Positions 44,539 through 53,529 are shown, counted from the stretch's first letter. The stretch: 61,676 bases of DNA from Candidatus Omnitrophota bacterium (GCA_026416665.1 JAOAET010000030.1:1-61676); one strand, 5' to 3'. Made by a program: numbers and translations. The notes: a model not told the origin generated them from the sequence alone.

Positions 44539-45012
44539 TTGATTATGCAACGTTTAAGTGAGGAAATAATACATTTTTTTAGAAAGCAGGGATTTGTTAT
44601 TGTCTGTACTATTGATGCACAAGGTATGCCCCACGCTTCTTGTAAAGATATAATTCGCATAAGTCGTGATGGTAGAGTATATCTTTTAGATTTATATATG
44701 CGTAAGACATTTGAGAACTTAAAGAATAATCCGCATATTACCGTTGTGGCAGTAGATGAGGCTAGTTTTACAGGTTATTCACTTCAGGGCAAAGGCAAGA
44801 TTATGCGTTTAGAACGAGCGAAAAAAACAGTAAATCGTCTCTGGCTAAAAAAGCTTAGCGCCCGAATAACTTCAAGGATACTACAAAATCTGCGTGAGCA
44901 AAAAAGCAATTCTCACCATTTTGAGTCGCTTTTGCCTCAGCCCCAATATATGATTGTTGTAGATGTAGAGCGAGTTGTAGATTTAACACCAGCACATCTT
45001 AGACCAAAATAG
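44539..45012 (+). CDS. Pyridoxamine 5'-phosphate oxidase-like flavoprotein
   Basis: A 157-residue split-barrel protein. FVIVCTIDAQGMPHASCKDIIRISRDGRVYLLDLYMRKTFENLKNNPHITVVAVDEASFTGYSLQGKGKIM is the FMN-binding PNPOx-like pattern. It lacks the extra C-terminal segment of true PdxH, so it may bind FMN, F420 or haem. TTG 44539 has GGAG seven bases upstream; ATG 44545 is an alternative with wider spacing. It is followed ten bases later by the glutaredoxin. Redox stress function is suggested by neighbours only. Confidence 0.78.
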   Translation: MIMQRLSEEIIHFFRKQGFVIVCTIDAQGMPHASCKDIIRISRDGRVYLLDLYMRKTFENLKNNPHITVVAVDEASFTGYSLQGKGKIMRLERAKKTVNRLWLKKLSARITSRILQNLREQKSNSHHFESLLPQPQYMIVVDVERVVDLTPAHLRPK

Positions 45013-45021
45013 GAGGAAAAT

Positions 45022-45261
45022 ATGGCACAGTCAGTAATTATTTATAGTACACCCACCTGTCCTTATTGTATTCGGGCAAAACAATTTTTAAAAGAACACA
45101 ACATTTCTTTTGTGGACTACGATGTTTCTAGTGACCAGGAAAAAGCAGAGGAGATGATTAATAAGTCTGGTCAGATGGGTGTTCCTGTTTTAGATATTGA
45201 TGGGCAAATTATTGTAGGGTTTAATAAAGAGGCAATAAGTAGGGCGTTAGGGATAGCATAA
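45022..45261 (+). CDS. Glutaredoxin-like protein (NrdH/YruB type)
   Basis: A 79-residue glutaredoxin fold with the dithiol CPYC at residues 13-16 and the cis-Pro loop MGVPVLDIDGQIIVGF. Small glutaredoxins of this type are often reduced by thioredoxin reductase rather than glutathione, which agrees with trxB starting 13 bases downstream. TAGGAGGAAAAT is a strong ribosome binding site. It probably passes electrons from TrxB to cytosolic targets. Confidence 0.92.
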   Translation: MAQSVIIYSTPTCPYCIRAKQFLKEHNISFVDYDVSSDQEKAEEMINKSGQMGVPVLDIDGQIIVGFNKEAISRALGIA

Positions 45262-45274
45262 AAAGGGTTTTGTT

Positions 45275-46180
45275 ATGTACGATCTAATTATTGTGGGAGC
45301 TGGTCCTGCAGGTATTACAGCAGCGGTTTATGCTGCGCGGAAAAAAATTAATTGTCTTGTTTTGACCAAAGATATCGGCGGTCAAGCAGCTTGGAGTGCG
45401 GATGTAGAGAATTACACGGGTTATCAATTTATCACTGGCGTAGAATTGGCTAAAAAATTTGAAGAACATATTCGTCAATACGATATACCTATACATCAGG
45501 AAGAAGAAGTCATAAAGCTTTACAAACAGGATAAAGCAGTAATTATAGAGACAGTAAAGGCAACTTATAGGGCATATACTGCGATTGTGGCCTCGGGTAA
45601 ACGCTCTAGAGAATTAGGGGTACCAGGAGAAAGACAGTTTCTTAACAGAGGCGTAACCTATTGTGCAAGTTGTGATGGACCTTTATTTGCTCAGAAAGAT
45701 GTAGTAGTTATTGGTGGTGGCAATTCTGCTTTAGATGCCGCCTTGCAACTTGTTCGTTTTTGCAATAAAGTTTATATCCTTAACAATACTGACCATTTAA
45801 CTGGAGACGAGATTGCTCAAGAAAAGCTTTTTAAAACTGCCAATGCAACTGTTTTAAATAATACAGAAGTCACTGCCATTGAAGGTGAGAAGTTTGTTTC
45901 AGGTATTGTCTTTCGCCAGAATAATCAAAAAAAATATTTATCAGTTCAGGGAGTATTTATTGAAATAGGGCTTATTCCAAATTCTGAGTTTGTTCAAGGG
46001 GTAGAGAAAAATAGTTTAGGAGAAATTATAGTGGACTGTTCAAATCATACCAGTGTCGCAGGGATCTTTGGGGCAGGAGATGTTACCAATGTTCCTGAGA
46101 AACAGATTATTATTGCCGCAGGTGAAGGCGCAAAGGCATCTCTAAGCGTCTTTCGTTACCTTAACCAACACAACCTCTAA
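45275..46180 (+). CDS. trxB: Thioredoxin reductase
   Basis: A 301-residue flavoprotein with two nucleotide-binding domains. The FAD motif is LIIVGAGPAGITAAVYAAR at the N-terminus; the active disulfide is CASC at about 130-133; the NAD(P)H motif is VVVIGGGNSALDAALQL; the C-terminal FAD site is GIFGAGDVTNVPEKQIIIAAGEGAKA. The bases after the dinucleotide glycine motif do not show a clear NADPH-binding HRR/R patch, so the donor is open. Together with the upstream glutaredoxin it forms a disulfide-reduction unit. Confidence 0.95.
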   Translation: MYDLIIVGAGPAGITAAVYAARKKINCLVLTKDIGGQAAWSADVENYTGYQFITGVELAKKFEEHIRQYDIPIHQEEEVIKLYKQDKAVIIETVKATYRAYTAIVASGKRSRELGVPGERQFLNRGVTYCASCDGPLFAQKDVVVIGGGNSALDAALQLVRFCNKVYILNNTDHLTGDEIAQEKLFKTANATVLNNTEVTAIEGEKFVSGIVFRQNNQKKYLSVQGVFIEIGLIPNSEFVQGVEKNSLGEIIVDCSNHTSVAGIFGAGDVTNVPEKQIIIAAGEGAKASLSVFRYLNQHNL

Positions 46181-46183
46181 AAT

Positions 46184-47017
46184 ATGTATCGTTATCTTCT
46201 AAAATTTGGTTGGTTTACTATTTACTCTTATGGCGCTATGCTTGCCTTGGCTTTTTTAGTCGGGACAATTTTGGTGTTACTACGTAGCAGAAGATACAAA
46301 ATAGAACCCAATATTGTCTTTGACCTTACTTTTGTTATTATTATCAGTTCTCTATTAGGTGCTCGGCTATTGTTTGTTGTTTTAGATTGGTCTTATTATG
46401 TGCAAAACCCACTTCAGATTTTTATGCTTTGGCAAGGTGGTTTGGTGTTTTACGGAGGATTATTTTCGGCTATAGTAGCTAGTAATATTTTTATTAAACA
46501 AAAGAAACTAGCTTTTGGTAATGTTGCTGACCTTTTTGCTCCGTCACTTAGTTTAGGAGTGGCTATAGGAAGAATTGGTTGTTTTTTAAATGGTTGCTGT
46601 TGGGGAAAGATTTCTTATCGATTTGGGATTTGTTTTCCAGCAAAAGACAATCCTGGTGCCTTTGTTCAACATTTATCTGAAGGGCTTATTTCTTCCCAAG
46701 CACAGTGGTCGTTACCAGTTTTACCTACACAGCTGTATGAATCAGTTGCTTGTTTGGTGATTTTTTTTATTTTAATTTTACTTGAGAAACACAAAAGTTT
46801 TGATGGATTCTTATTTTGGTTATTTGTTTGCCTCTATTCATTTGTGCGTTTTTTTATAGAGGGGCTTAGATATTACGAGCCTAATTTTCTAATTGGTAAT
46901 TTTACGATTTCACAGCTAATCAGCGTGGTTTTTTTTGTGGTAAGTATCTTCGTTCTTTATAAAAGAACAAGTAACAGTAGATTTATTTCTGGCACCAATA
47001 GATATTGTTCTGGCTAG
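46184..47017 (+). CDS. lgt: Prolipoprotein diacylglyceryl transferase
   Basis: A 277-residue inner-membrane enzyme attaching diacylglycerol to lipobox cysteines. IYSYGAMLALAFLVG near residue 12 and SSLLGARLLFVVLDWSYY with the conserved Arg match Lgt, as do GGLVFYGGLFSAIVASN and the Lgt signature GRIGCFLNGCCWGK. PVLPTQLYESVACLV follows. Seven helices are expected. It starts three bases after trxB. Lgt and Lnt together with many lipobox proteins here imply a full lipoprotein pathway. Confidence 0.95.
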   Translation: MYRYLLKFGWFTIYSYGAMLALAFLVGTILVLLRSRRYKIEPNIVFDLTFVIIISSLLGARLLFVVLDWSYYVQNPLQIFMLWQGGLVFYGGLFSAIVASNIFIKQKKLAFGNVADLFAPSLSLGVAIGRIGCFLNGCCWGKISYRFGICFPAKDNPGAFVQHLSEGLISSQAQWSLPVLPTQLYESVACLVIFFILILLEKHKSFDGFLFWLFVCLYSFVRFFIEGLRYYEPNFLIGNFTISQLISVVFFVVSIFVLYKRTSNSRFISGTNRYCSG

Positions 47018-47033
47018 AACGGTATGATAAAAT
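47005..47033 (+). promoter_or_regulatory. Promoter for sufC-sufB, giving an almost leaderless mRNA
   Basis: TTGTTC (47005-47010), 17 bases, TAAAAT (47028-47033), lying in the 3' end of lgt and the 26-base gap. The start near 47040 is four bases before ATG 47044. Confidence 0.55.
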
Positions 47034-47043
47034 ATAAATCGTT

Positions 47044-47799
47044 ATGAAAGAACAAAAAGTTATTCTTGAACTTAAAGATATACGATTATCTTTTGATGGA
47101 AGGGATATCTTAAATAATTTATCCTTGACTGTCAGGGAAGGAACGATTCACTCTATACTTGGGTCAAACGCTGCGGGGAAAACTACCCTTGCTTATCTTC
47201 TAATTGGTTGCTGTAGTTATATTCCTCAAAAAGGTAAGATATTTTTCTTTGGACAGGATATAACTTCGCTTAATACTACCCAGCGGGCACGCCTTGGCAT
47301 AACTTTGGCATGGCAGGAACCAGCACGTTTTGAAGGTTTAACTGTGCATGATTATATAGCCGTGGGAATGAAACAGCCTGATGAGGAAAAAATACGTCGT
47401 GCTTTAGCTAACGTTATGCTTGAGCCTAAAGATTACTTAGATAGACAAGTGGATAAGAAACTGTCTGGGGGTGAGCGTAAGCGTATAGAATTAGCCGCAG
47501 TATTTGCGATGGAGCCGAAATTAGCTATCTTAGATGAACCAGACTCAGGGATTGATATCTTGGCATTAGATAACATAATTTCAGTAATACAGGCACTTAA
47601 AGAACAAGGGACGACGGTTTTATTGATTACCCATCGCGAGGAAGTATCTGAGATTTCTGACGTTACTTCTCTTTTATGTTCAGGAAAGATTGTTAAAGAA
47701 GGAAAACCCAAAGAAGTAGGGATATATTTTAAAGAAAGGTGTATTCCCTGTCCTGTTAACGTATGCCCTACTTCCAATACTACATTAGAGAGGAAATAA
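47044..47799 (+). CDS. sufC: SufC-like Fe-S assembly ATPase (SMS/SUF)
   Basis: A 251-residue ABC ATPase. Walker A is SNAAGKTTLAYLLIG (A replaces the usual G in GxGKT), the Q loop is ITLAWQEPARFEGL as in SufC, the signature is KLSGGERKRIELAAV, Walker B is LAILDEPDSGIDILAL. The tail ends with a Cys-rich CIPCPVNVCP. SufC energises the SufB scaffold. Gene order sufC-sufB with nothing else is the minimal SUF-like arrangement; no SufD, SufS, SufU or SufE is adjacent. Confidence 0.88.
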   Translation: MKEQKVILELKDIRLSFDGRDILNNLSLTVREGTIHSILGSNAAGKTTLAYLLIGCCSYIPQKGKIFFFGQDITSLNTTQRARLGITLAWQEPARFEGLTVHDYIAVGMKQPDEEKIRRALANVMLEPKDYLDRQVDKKLSGGERKRIELAAVFAMEPKLAILDEPDSGIDILALDNIISVIQALKEQGTTVLLITHREEVSEISDVTSLLCSGKIVKEGKPKEVGIYFKERCIPCPVNVCPTSNTTLERK

Positions 47800-47800
47800 T

Positions 47801-48739
47801 ATGCAGCAAGATTACCAGCAGATGCTACAGGCGTATGCTACCGCAGAAGGTAATCCTTTAATTTTCCGTGATTCAAGGATTGCACATCTGGTTGTGCATA
47901 AAAACAAGGTTTTAGGTAGCCATTTAGTAGCTGGTTTGGAACTGGTTCCTACAGAAGAAGAAGAGGGTATTAGTTTAAAGTTACGGCTAATTAAAAATAC
48001 CCGACTTGAGTATCCGGTTCATCTTTGTTTCGGTATTATTCCTGAAGAGGGGCAGCAGGTTATTCGTATTCAAGCTGATATTGAGGATAATGCCAGCATA
48101 AAAATAATCGCCCATTGTGTATTTCCTAATGCTGTGCGTATAATCCATAAGATGGATGCCCAGATAAAAATTGGTGATAATTCTTCTTACGAGTATAATG
48201 AAGTGCATTTTCATGGAAATAATGGTGGAATAAGTGTTCTGCCTAAGGCAAGGATTAGTCTGGGAAAAAAATCGCACTTGGTTACTAATTTTTCTTTACT
48301 TAATGGCAGGGTAGGACTTTTTGACCTTGATTATGATACAGTAGTAGGTGAGGACTCTTCTTTAGAGATGTCTGCAAAGATTTACGGATTTGCCGATGAT
48401 GTGATAAAATTAAAGGAGGTAGGCCGCCTTATAGGAAGAAACGCACGAGGCGTAATTAAAAGTAGAATTGCGGTCAAAGAGCGCGCACAGAGTGAAGTTA
48501 TTAATGAGATGATAGCAGATGCTCCCGACGCACGAGGACATGTTGACTGTATAGAGATTATTCAAGGAAATGCTACCGCTAAAGCAGTTCCTATTGTAGA
48601 TGTGCGTAATGAGTTTGCTCAGGTTACCCATGAGGCAGCTATTGGAAGAGTAGACAAAAAACAGATTGAAACTTTAATGGCACGCGGATTAGATGAAGAA
48701 CAGGCAATAGATGTGGTAATCTCTGGGATGTTAAAGTAA
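47801..48739 (+). CDS. sufB: SufB/SufD-like Fe-S scaffold protein
   Basis: A 312-residue member of the SufBD family, shorter than the 470-residue SufB. A right-handed beta-helix is suggested by strands such as LVTNFSLLNGRVGLFDLDYDTVVGEDSSLEMSAKIYGFADDVIK. The C-terminal SufBD core has GRNARGVIKSRIAVKERAQSEVINEMIADAPDARGHVDCIEIIQG, then VTHEAAIGRVDKKQIETLMARGLDEEQAIDVVISG. HEAAIGR is the standard motif with Glu and His near the cluster. It begins two bases after sufC, so they are coupled. It resembles the minimal SmsB scaffold of archaea and deep-branching anaerobes. Confidence 0.88.
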   Translation: MQQDYQQMLQAYATAEGNPLIFRDSRIAHLVVHKNKVLGSHLVAGLELVPTEEEEGISLKLRLIKNTRLEYPVHLCFGIIPEEGQQVIRIQADIEDNASIKIIAHCVFPNAVRIIHKMDAQIKIGDNSSYEYNEVHFHGNNGGISVLPKARISLGKKSHLVTNFSLLNGRVGLFDLDYDTVVGEDSSLEMSAKIYGFADDVIKLKEVGRLIGRNARGVIKSRIAVKERAQSEVINEMIADAPDARGHVDCIEIIQGNATAKAVPIVDVRNEFAQVTHEAAIGRVDKKQIETLMARGLDEEQAIDVVISGMLK

Positions 48740-48770
48740 AAAGGTTACTTTTTACTAAGGAGGGGCGGTC

Positions 48771-49472
48771 ATGGAATTGAGGAATTTAATCAAACGCAGA
48801 GAGGATGTTTTTACCTTTATGGTGCATTTGACCCGCAACACAGAGGATGCAAAAACCGCAAAAGAAAATCTAATTGAGATACTTTGTTCTCGTACTATTC
48901 AGGCTCGACATCCCAAAGGTCTGTTCTATGCCACTGAAGGCTTACAGGACAAAGTTCGTTCCGTATGTTTTTGTGAAGCAAGCTTTAACAGTATTAAATA
49001 TCTTATTGGCAAACATCCGAACAGGGGAGTTGAACTTTCAGCTTATGGTGTAGTTTTTGCTAAGGATTTCTTAATACAGCGAGGAGCAAATCCTGTGTTT
49101 TATGTAAACACATACTATAGTCAAGAACGCAAAAACGCCTTAATTGAGGCTGTGCTTAGTTTATCTGAAGATAAAAAGAAAGCAATTGCTCCTTTTGTGG
49201 ATACTTTTGGTTGGATATCACCTCAAGGTGGAATTTATGATTTTCATTGGGAAAGAGAATGGCGTTATCCGGGTGATTTTACATTTGAATGGAAAGATGT
49301 TCTTTTTGGTTTATGCGAAGACGAGTATATTGAAGAGATGGAAGAGTTATTTGAGAAACAGATAAAATTTATTTCACCGTATATGAATATGGAAGAAATT
49401 TTTGGACGGATGCTTTTAAATTGGGAAGAGATGCGTTATAGTTTAGTTACAGAACAATGTGAAACAACCTAA
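48771..49472 (+). CDS. AbiGi/DUF2971-like protein
   Basis: A 233-residue protein resembling the AbiGi family (putative abortive-infection antitoxin) and related DUF2971 proteins. VHLTRNTEDAKTAKENLIEIL is the common opening; VRSVCFCEASFNSIKYL matches the C-F-x-E segment; ELSAYGVVFAKDFLIQRGANPVFYVN and DFHWEREWRYPGDFTF are the typical later blocks. A partner AbiGii-type gene is not adjacent, so it could be a solitary enzyme. ACTAAGGAGGGGCGGTC is a strong ribosome binding site. Function is unproven. Confidence 0.55.
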   Translation: MELRNLIKRREDVFTFMVHLTRNTEDAKTAKENLIEILCSRTIQARHPKGLFYATEGLQDKVRSVCFCEASFNSIKYLIGKHPNRGVELSAYGVVFAKDFLIQRGANPVFYVNTYYSQERKNALIEAVLSLSEDKKKAIAPFVDTFGWISPQGGIYDFHWEREWRYPGDFTFEWKDVLFGLCEDEYIEEMEELFEKQIKFISPYMNMEEIFGRMLLNWEEMRYSLVTEQCETT

Positions 49473-49491
49473 TAAAAAACAACCTAATAAA
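49462..49491 (+). repeat. 15-bp tandem duplication at a stop codon
   Basis: AAACAACCTAATAAA is directly repeated twice, spanning the stop codon of the AbiGi-like gene (ACCTAA) and abutting the AAAGGAGG ribosome binding site of the next gene. It looks like a recent slippage event. Confidence 0.8.
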
Positions 49492-49506
49492 AAGGAGGCA
49501 GTAAAA

Positions 49507-49950
49507 ATGAAGAAGTTAGTTTTATTAGGTGTGGTGGTGGCAATGGGCTTTGCATTATGTAGTTGTCAAAGCTCACCTAACCGCGCCCCTGAAGGAGCAG
49601 TTATCGGAGGAGCAGTTGGTGCAGGTTTGGGTGCGATTATTGGTCATCAGAGTGGTGAAACAGGGGAAGGTGCAGCTATAGGTGCAGGTTTGGGTGCTTT
49701 AACAGGTGCTCTAGTGGGTAGCCAGATGCAAAAAAATCCCCCTCAGGGAACACAACAATTAACGAATAATCCTAACCAATTGTCTATTGCTCAAATTGTG
49801 CAGATGTCCCAACAAGGGGTTCACGAGGATGTAATTGTAGACCGTATTAGAATGACTGGTTCTCGTTTCAATTTATCTGCCGCAGACATAAATTATCTTA
49901 AAAAACAAGGAGTAAGTGACAAAGTTATTTCTGCTATGCAAGGTTATTAG
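49507..49950 (+). CDS. Glycine-zipper lipoprotein
   Basis: A 147-residue protein from ATG 49507, which has AAAAGGAGG upstream and starts a lipoprotein signal (KLVLLGVVVAMGFALCSC); the earlier track start at 49459 is in the duplicated sequence. The lipobox is followed by a glycine-zipper stretch, GAVIGGAVGAGLGAIIGHQSGETGEGAAIGAGLGALTGALVGSQM, as in SlyB/Omp-type outer-membrane lipoproteins. The C-terminal 45 residues (QIVQMSQQGVHEDVIVDRIRMTGSRFNLSAADINYLKKQGVSDKVISAMQ) form a small helical domain. Probably an envelope stress or outer-membrane scaffold protein. Confidence 0.82.
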   Translation: MKKLVLLGVVVAMGFALCSCQSSPNRAPEGAVIGGAVGAGLGAIIGHQSGETGEGAAIGAGLGALTGALVGSQMQKNPPQGTQQLTNNPNQLSIAQIVQMSQQGVHEDVIVDRIRMTGSRFNLSAADINYLKKQGVSDKVISAMQGY

Positions 49951-49957
49951 AGAGTTT

Positions 49958-50015
49958 GGGCGTTTCCTATTTTTTGTTTCTCAACGGTATAATGAATAGG
50001 GAACGCCTATTTTTT
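49958..50015 (+). terminator. Terminator whose loop carries a TATAAT box
   Basis: GGGCGTTTCCTATT (49958-49971) pairs with AATAGGGAACGCCT (49995-50008), with G-U pairs, followed by ATTTTTTAA. The loop contains TATAAT (49988-49993), a possible -10 for the EF-G fusion gene at 50040; no good -35 is at the right distance. The element may both end the glycine-zipper transcript and start the next. Confidence 0.65.
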
Positions 50016-50039
50016 AACCTCACACATATTTTTTAGGAT

Positions 50040-53000
50040 ATGATAGTAATTTTCTCTATTTTATGGTTAGGGATTTTAGCAGCTTCCCTCTACGCCTTTT
50101 ATCGAGATGCACATCCTTACCCGAAAGATAAAAAGTCCCAACCACCCTGCCAACGGCCAGATAAAAGTTCCTCTCCCATTAAAGATAAGCCCTCCAGTTT
50201 ACAGCAAGAACGAATGTTTACTAAAAGTCAAAAGGTAGCCAGGCTTGAAGAGCAGATAGATCAGCTTGCTATGGAACTTGAATCTCTGACCATTGAACGT
50301 GACAAGCTGAAAAAAGAATTAGAACAGGCAAAGCAAAGACAGCAGTCTCTTGAAGAAGAACTTACACGCCACAAAGAATGGTTTTCTAAAAACGAAGAGG
50401 TTTTAAAAAATGCAAAGAAGGAAGTTGCCGAGCAGAAGGCGCTACTTATGAAAAAAGAAAAAGAGCTTGCCCAAGAGTATTCTAAAAATGTAGAGTTTAT
50501 GCGTTCTCTGCGAGAGGCAAACTTAAAAATTCAGGCACTGGAGAACGAATCAAAACAGAAGTCTGAGGAGATTGAAAGACAAAAGCACCGTATAGAGGCA
50601 TTACAAAGAGAATTGACTACTAGCAATCAACAGATTCGCATTCTTGAACAGACGATTCGGCAGACGAAGAAAGAACAAGAAGAAAGTGAATGGGTGCCTA
50701 AAAGAGAATTCCAGAAGTTAAACGAGGAATTTGATCAAATAGAGAAGGAATTAGAACAAAAAGAAGAAGAATTAGCGCGTAGTCAAGAGAAAATAAAGGA
50801 ACTTTATGCCCAGATTTTGTCCTTTAATGCAAGACGACCTGCGATGGAAGATACAATCAGCGAAGGTATTGAACCAGCTTTAAGCCAACAGGCACAGGAT
50901 ACACCAACCAATAACGCTACTGAGGATAAAAAGACAGAATTTTCTGAAGTAACTCAGGCTGAAGTCCAGCAGTCACAACAGAGGGGAACCTCTGAATCAA
51001 CTGAATCTCAGCTATCTGCAGAATTAACAGAGGAAGAAGAAGCAGTGGCAAGGCAAGAAGCTCTCTCTTTAGACCAGAGACAAGGGTTTTCTACAAAAGA
51101 AACACAAGATGTTGAAGATAATATAGCTATTCAGGCAGAGAGTGTTTCTTCTGAAGAAATAAAGCAAGATATGTCAACTACAGAAGTAGAAGAAATACCT
51201 CGACCTAAGGTATATGTTCCTCCTGAGATTGATATTACCAAGGTGCGCAACATCGGTATTATGGCACATATTGATGCAGGAAAAACTACTACCACTGAAC
51301 GTATCTTGTTTTATACTGGTAAGTCCCACAAAATTGGCGAGGTACATGAGGGTAAAGCACAGATGGATTGGATGAAACAAGAGCAAGAGCGAGGGATTAC
51401 TATTACTGCGGCAGCTACTACCTGTAACTGGAAGGGGTACCGTATAACCATTATTGATACACCTGGTCATGTAGATTTTACTGTTGAAGTTGAACGGTCT
51501 TTACGTGTTCTTGATGGTGCGGTAGCATTATTTTGTGCTGTAGGTGGAGTTGAGCCACAGTCAGAGACAGTATGGCGTCAATCTAATAAATATGGGGTTC
51601 CCAAGATTGCCTTTGTAAACAAGATGGATCGCACCGGGGCTGATTTCTATTCAGTACTTAATCAAATGGAAAAAATGCTGGGTGCTAATCCTTGTGCTAT
51701 TCAAATCCCTATTGGTTGTGAAGACAATTTTAAGGGGGTAGTAGACTTAATTGATATGAAGGCATATATTTGGGATGAGGCAACATACGGCAAAGAAATT
51801 CACCAAACAGATATCCCTGCAGACTTAATAGAAAAGGCAAAGCAATTTAGACACACTATGCTTGAGAAGGCTGCTGCTTTTGATGATGCCTTGATGCAAA
51901 AATTATTAGAAAATGAGGAAAATATCACTACAGTTGAGATTATCACAGCTATTCGTAAAGGAACAGTTGCAAATGCGCTTGTTCCTGTTTTATGTGGTGC
52001 TTCTTTTAAGAATAAAGGTGTACAGAAACTTTTAGATGCTATAACTATGTTTTTACCTTCGCCTTTAGACCTTCCTGCTGTAAAAGGAACTGCTTTAAAC
52101 GATGCTAATATTGTTATGGAGCGTAAGCCTGATGCTAGAGAACCATTTGTTGCTCTTGCCTTTAAGGTGCAGGCAGACCCACATACTGGAAAGTTGGTAT
52201 ATATAAGAGTATATTCTGGCCGTCTGGATAACAGTACCTATGTTTTAAATACTACTAAAAACAAAAAAGAGCGAGTAGGAAGAATTTTAGAAATGCATGC
52301 TAACCAGCGTCAACCAAAAGAGCATGCCTTTGCTGGAGATATTGTAGCAGTAGTTGGTTTAACTTATACCACTACTGGAGATACCTTGTGTGATTTGGAT
52401 AGCCCAATTCTACTTGAGGCGATGCAGTTTCCTACACCGGTGGTTTCAATGAGCATTACTCCCAAAACCCGTGCAGACCAAGATAAATTAGGTAAAGGAT
52501 TAGCCAAATTAGCAGAAGAAGACCCAACGTTTATAGTCAAAACCGACGAACAAACCAAAGAGACGTTGCTTACAGGTATGGGAGAGCTACATCTTGAAAT
52601 CATTGTAGACCGCTTAAAGACAGAGTTTAATGTGGATGCTGTGGTAGGACAACCTAAGGTTGCTTACCGTGAAACTGTCACTTCTACAGCCACAGCAGAG
52701 TATAAGCATGTCAAGCAATCAGGTGGTCGTGGTCAGTATGGCCATGTAGTTTTTGAAATTTCACCTAATGAAGCAGGAAAAGGATTTGTGTTTATTAATA
52801 GCATAAAAGGAGGTGCAATCCCTCGCCAGTATTTTCCTGCTATAGAGAAGGGTCTTCATTGGATAATGCAGGAAGGTGTTTATGCAGGATATCCGGTGGT
52901 GGATATCAAAATAAATTTATTAGATGGTTCTTTTCACGAGGTAGATTCTTCAGAACTTGCCTTCAAACTTGCAACCATTGCCTGTTTTAGAAAAGTTTTT

Positions 53001-53318
53001 ATGATGGCCAACCCTATTCTTTTAGAGCCGTATATGAAACTTGAGGTGACTACTCCTGAAGAATTTAGTAGTCAGGTGGTTGGTTATATCTGTTCTCGTA
53101 GAGGGAAAGTAATGAATATGGAAGTAAAAGGTCCGCAAAAGATTATTTCTGCAGAAGTGCCTTTAGCTGAAATGTTTGGTTATGCCACCGCTTTTCGTTC
53201 ACTTACCAGTGGTCGAGCTTCAGCCACAATGGAATTTGATAAATACTGCCCAGTTCCCCAAGAAATTGCCCAGAAGATATACGAGGAAGCACAGGCAAGA
53301 AAGAAAAAAGAGCAGTAA
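50040..53318 (+). CDS. fusA: Elongation factor G fused to an N-terminal membrane helix and coiled coil
   Basis: One uninterrupted 1092-residue ORF. Residues 2-20 are a hydrophobic helix ([19 protein letters not shown]) followed by basic residues, suggesting N-out/C-in anchoring. Residues about 60-270 are heptad-rich charged coiled coil, and about 275-395 an acidic, Gln/Ser/Thr-rich linker. From Asp398 a complete EF-G of about 694 residues follows: G1 AHIDAGKT (409-416), G2 [11 protein letters not shown]3 DTPGHVDF, G4 NKMD, then GASF, and domains II-V through [22 protein letters not shown] drives ribosomal translocation; the anchor would hold it at the inner membrane. ATG 51171 could allow a second, soluble EF-G start, though its ribosome binding site is weak. 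No tuf or rps genes adjoin. Confidence 0.9.
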   Translation: MIVIFSILWLGILAASLYAFYRDAHPYPKDKKSQPPCQRPDKSSSPIKDKPSSLQQERMFTKSQKVARLEEQIDQLAMELESLTIERDKLKKELEQAKQRQQSLEEELTRHKEWFSKNEEVLKNAKKEVAEQKALLMKKEKELAQEYSKNVEFMRSLREANLKIQALENESKQKSEEIERQKHRIEALQRELTTSNQQIRILEQTIRQTKKEQEESEWVPKREFQKLNEEFDQIEKELEQKEEELARSQEKIKELYAQILSFNARRPAMEDTISEGIEPALSQQAQDTPTNNATEDKKTEFSEVTQAEVQQSQQRGTSESTESQLSAELTEEEEAVARQEALSLDQRQGFSTKETQDVEDNIAIQAESVSSEEIKQDMSTTEVEEIPRPKVYVPPEIDITKVRNIGIMAHIDAGKTTTTERILFYTGKSHKIGEVHEGKAQMDWMKQEQERGITITAAATTCNWKGYRITIIDTPGHVDFTVEVERSLRVLDGAVALFCAVGGVEPQSETVWRQSNKYGVPKIAFVNKMDRTGADFYSVLNQMEKMLGANPCAIQIPIGCEDNFKGVVDLIDMKAYIWDEATYGKEIHQTDIPADLIEKAKQFRHTMLEKAAAFDDALMQKLLENEENITTVEIITAIRKGTVANALVPVLCGASFKNKGVQKLLDAITMFLPSPLDLPAVKGTALNDANIVMERKPDAREPFVALAFKVQADPHTGKLVYIRVYSGRLDNSTYVLNTTKNKKERVGRILEMHANQRQPKEHAFAGDIVAVVGLTYTTTGDTLCDLDSPILLEAMQFPTPVVSMSITPKTRADQDKLGKGLAKLAEEDPTFIVKTDEQTKETLLTGMGELHLEIIVDRLKTEFNVDAVVGQPKVAYRETVTSTATAEYKHVKQSGGRGQYGHVVFEISPNEAGKGFVFINSIKGGAIPRQYFPAIEKGLHWIMQEGVYAGYPVVDIKINLLDGSFHEVDSSELAFKLATIACFRKVFMMANPILLEPYMKLEVTTPEEFSSQVVGYICSRRGKVMNMEVKGPQKIISAEVPLAEMFGYATAFRSLTSGRASATMEFDKYCPVPQEIAQKIYEEAQARKKKEQ

Positions 53319-53393
53319 AACATATCCTTCTAAAAGAAGTCAAGGAGACGCTTTTTAGTTGCTCTTTCAATTAAAATTTTTTGTTTAAAAAAC

Positions 53394-53421
53394 TTGACAC
53401 CTTTTTACTTTTTGGTAAAAT
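53394..53421 (+). promoter_or_regulatory. Promoter of the cas operon
   Basis: Consensus TTGACA (53394-53399), 16 bases, TAAAAT (53416-53421). The start near 53428 gives a leader of about 100 nt before cas6. Confidence 0.75.
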
Positions 53422-53427
53422 AAACCA

Positions 53428-53529
53428 ATAGAGTAAATATTTGTCCTGAGTTTGAAGGGGGAACCTGGACGTTAAAAAAGTAAAACCTTCGGGGGCAGAG
53501 TATTATCACTACCGAAGGTTTTTTATTTT
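53428..53529 (+). promoter_or_regulatory. Structured cas leader with attenuator-like hairpin (possible small RNA)
   Basis: The leader contains a small stem (GTCC 53443-53446 with GGAC 53467-53470, inner GTT with AAC) and then AAAACCTTCGG (53482-53492) paired perfectly with CCGAAGGTTTT (53512-53522), a 19-nt loop, followed by TTATTTTATG. The second hairpin plus T-rich tail has the form of an intrinsic terminator directly before the cas6 ATG. GAAGG (53454-53458) could instead pair with CCTTC (53486-53490), a possible antiterminator. No known riboswitch class fits. Either attenuation of the cas operon or a separate small RNA is possible. Confidence 0.6.

Noticed and set aside
53482-53522. Cas leader hairpin as a degenerate CRISPR repeat
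   Set aside because: It shares no sequence with the 29-mer at the window end.
53428-53529. Cas leader as a known riboswitch (TPP, preQ1, SAM, c-di-GMP, ZTP and others)
   Set aside because: None of the conserved core sequences I know is present; it is kept as an unclassified structured leader.
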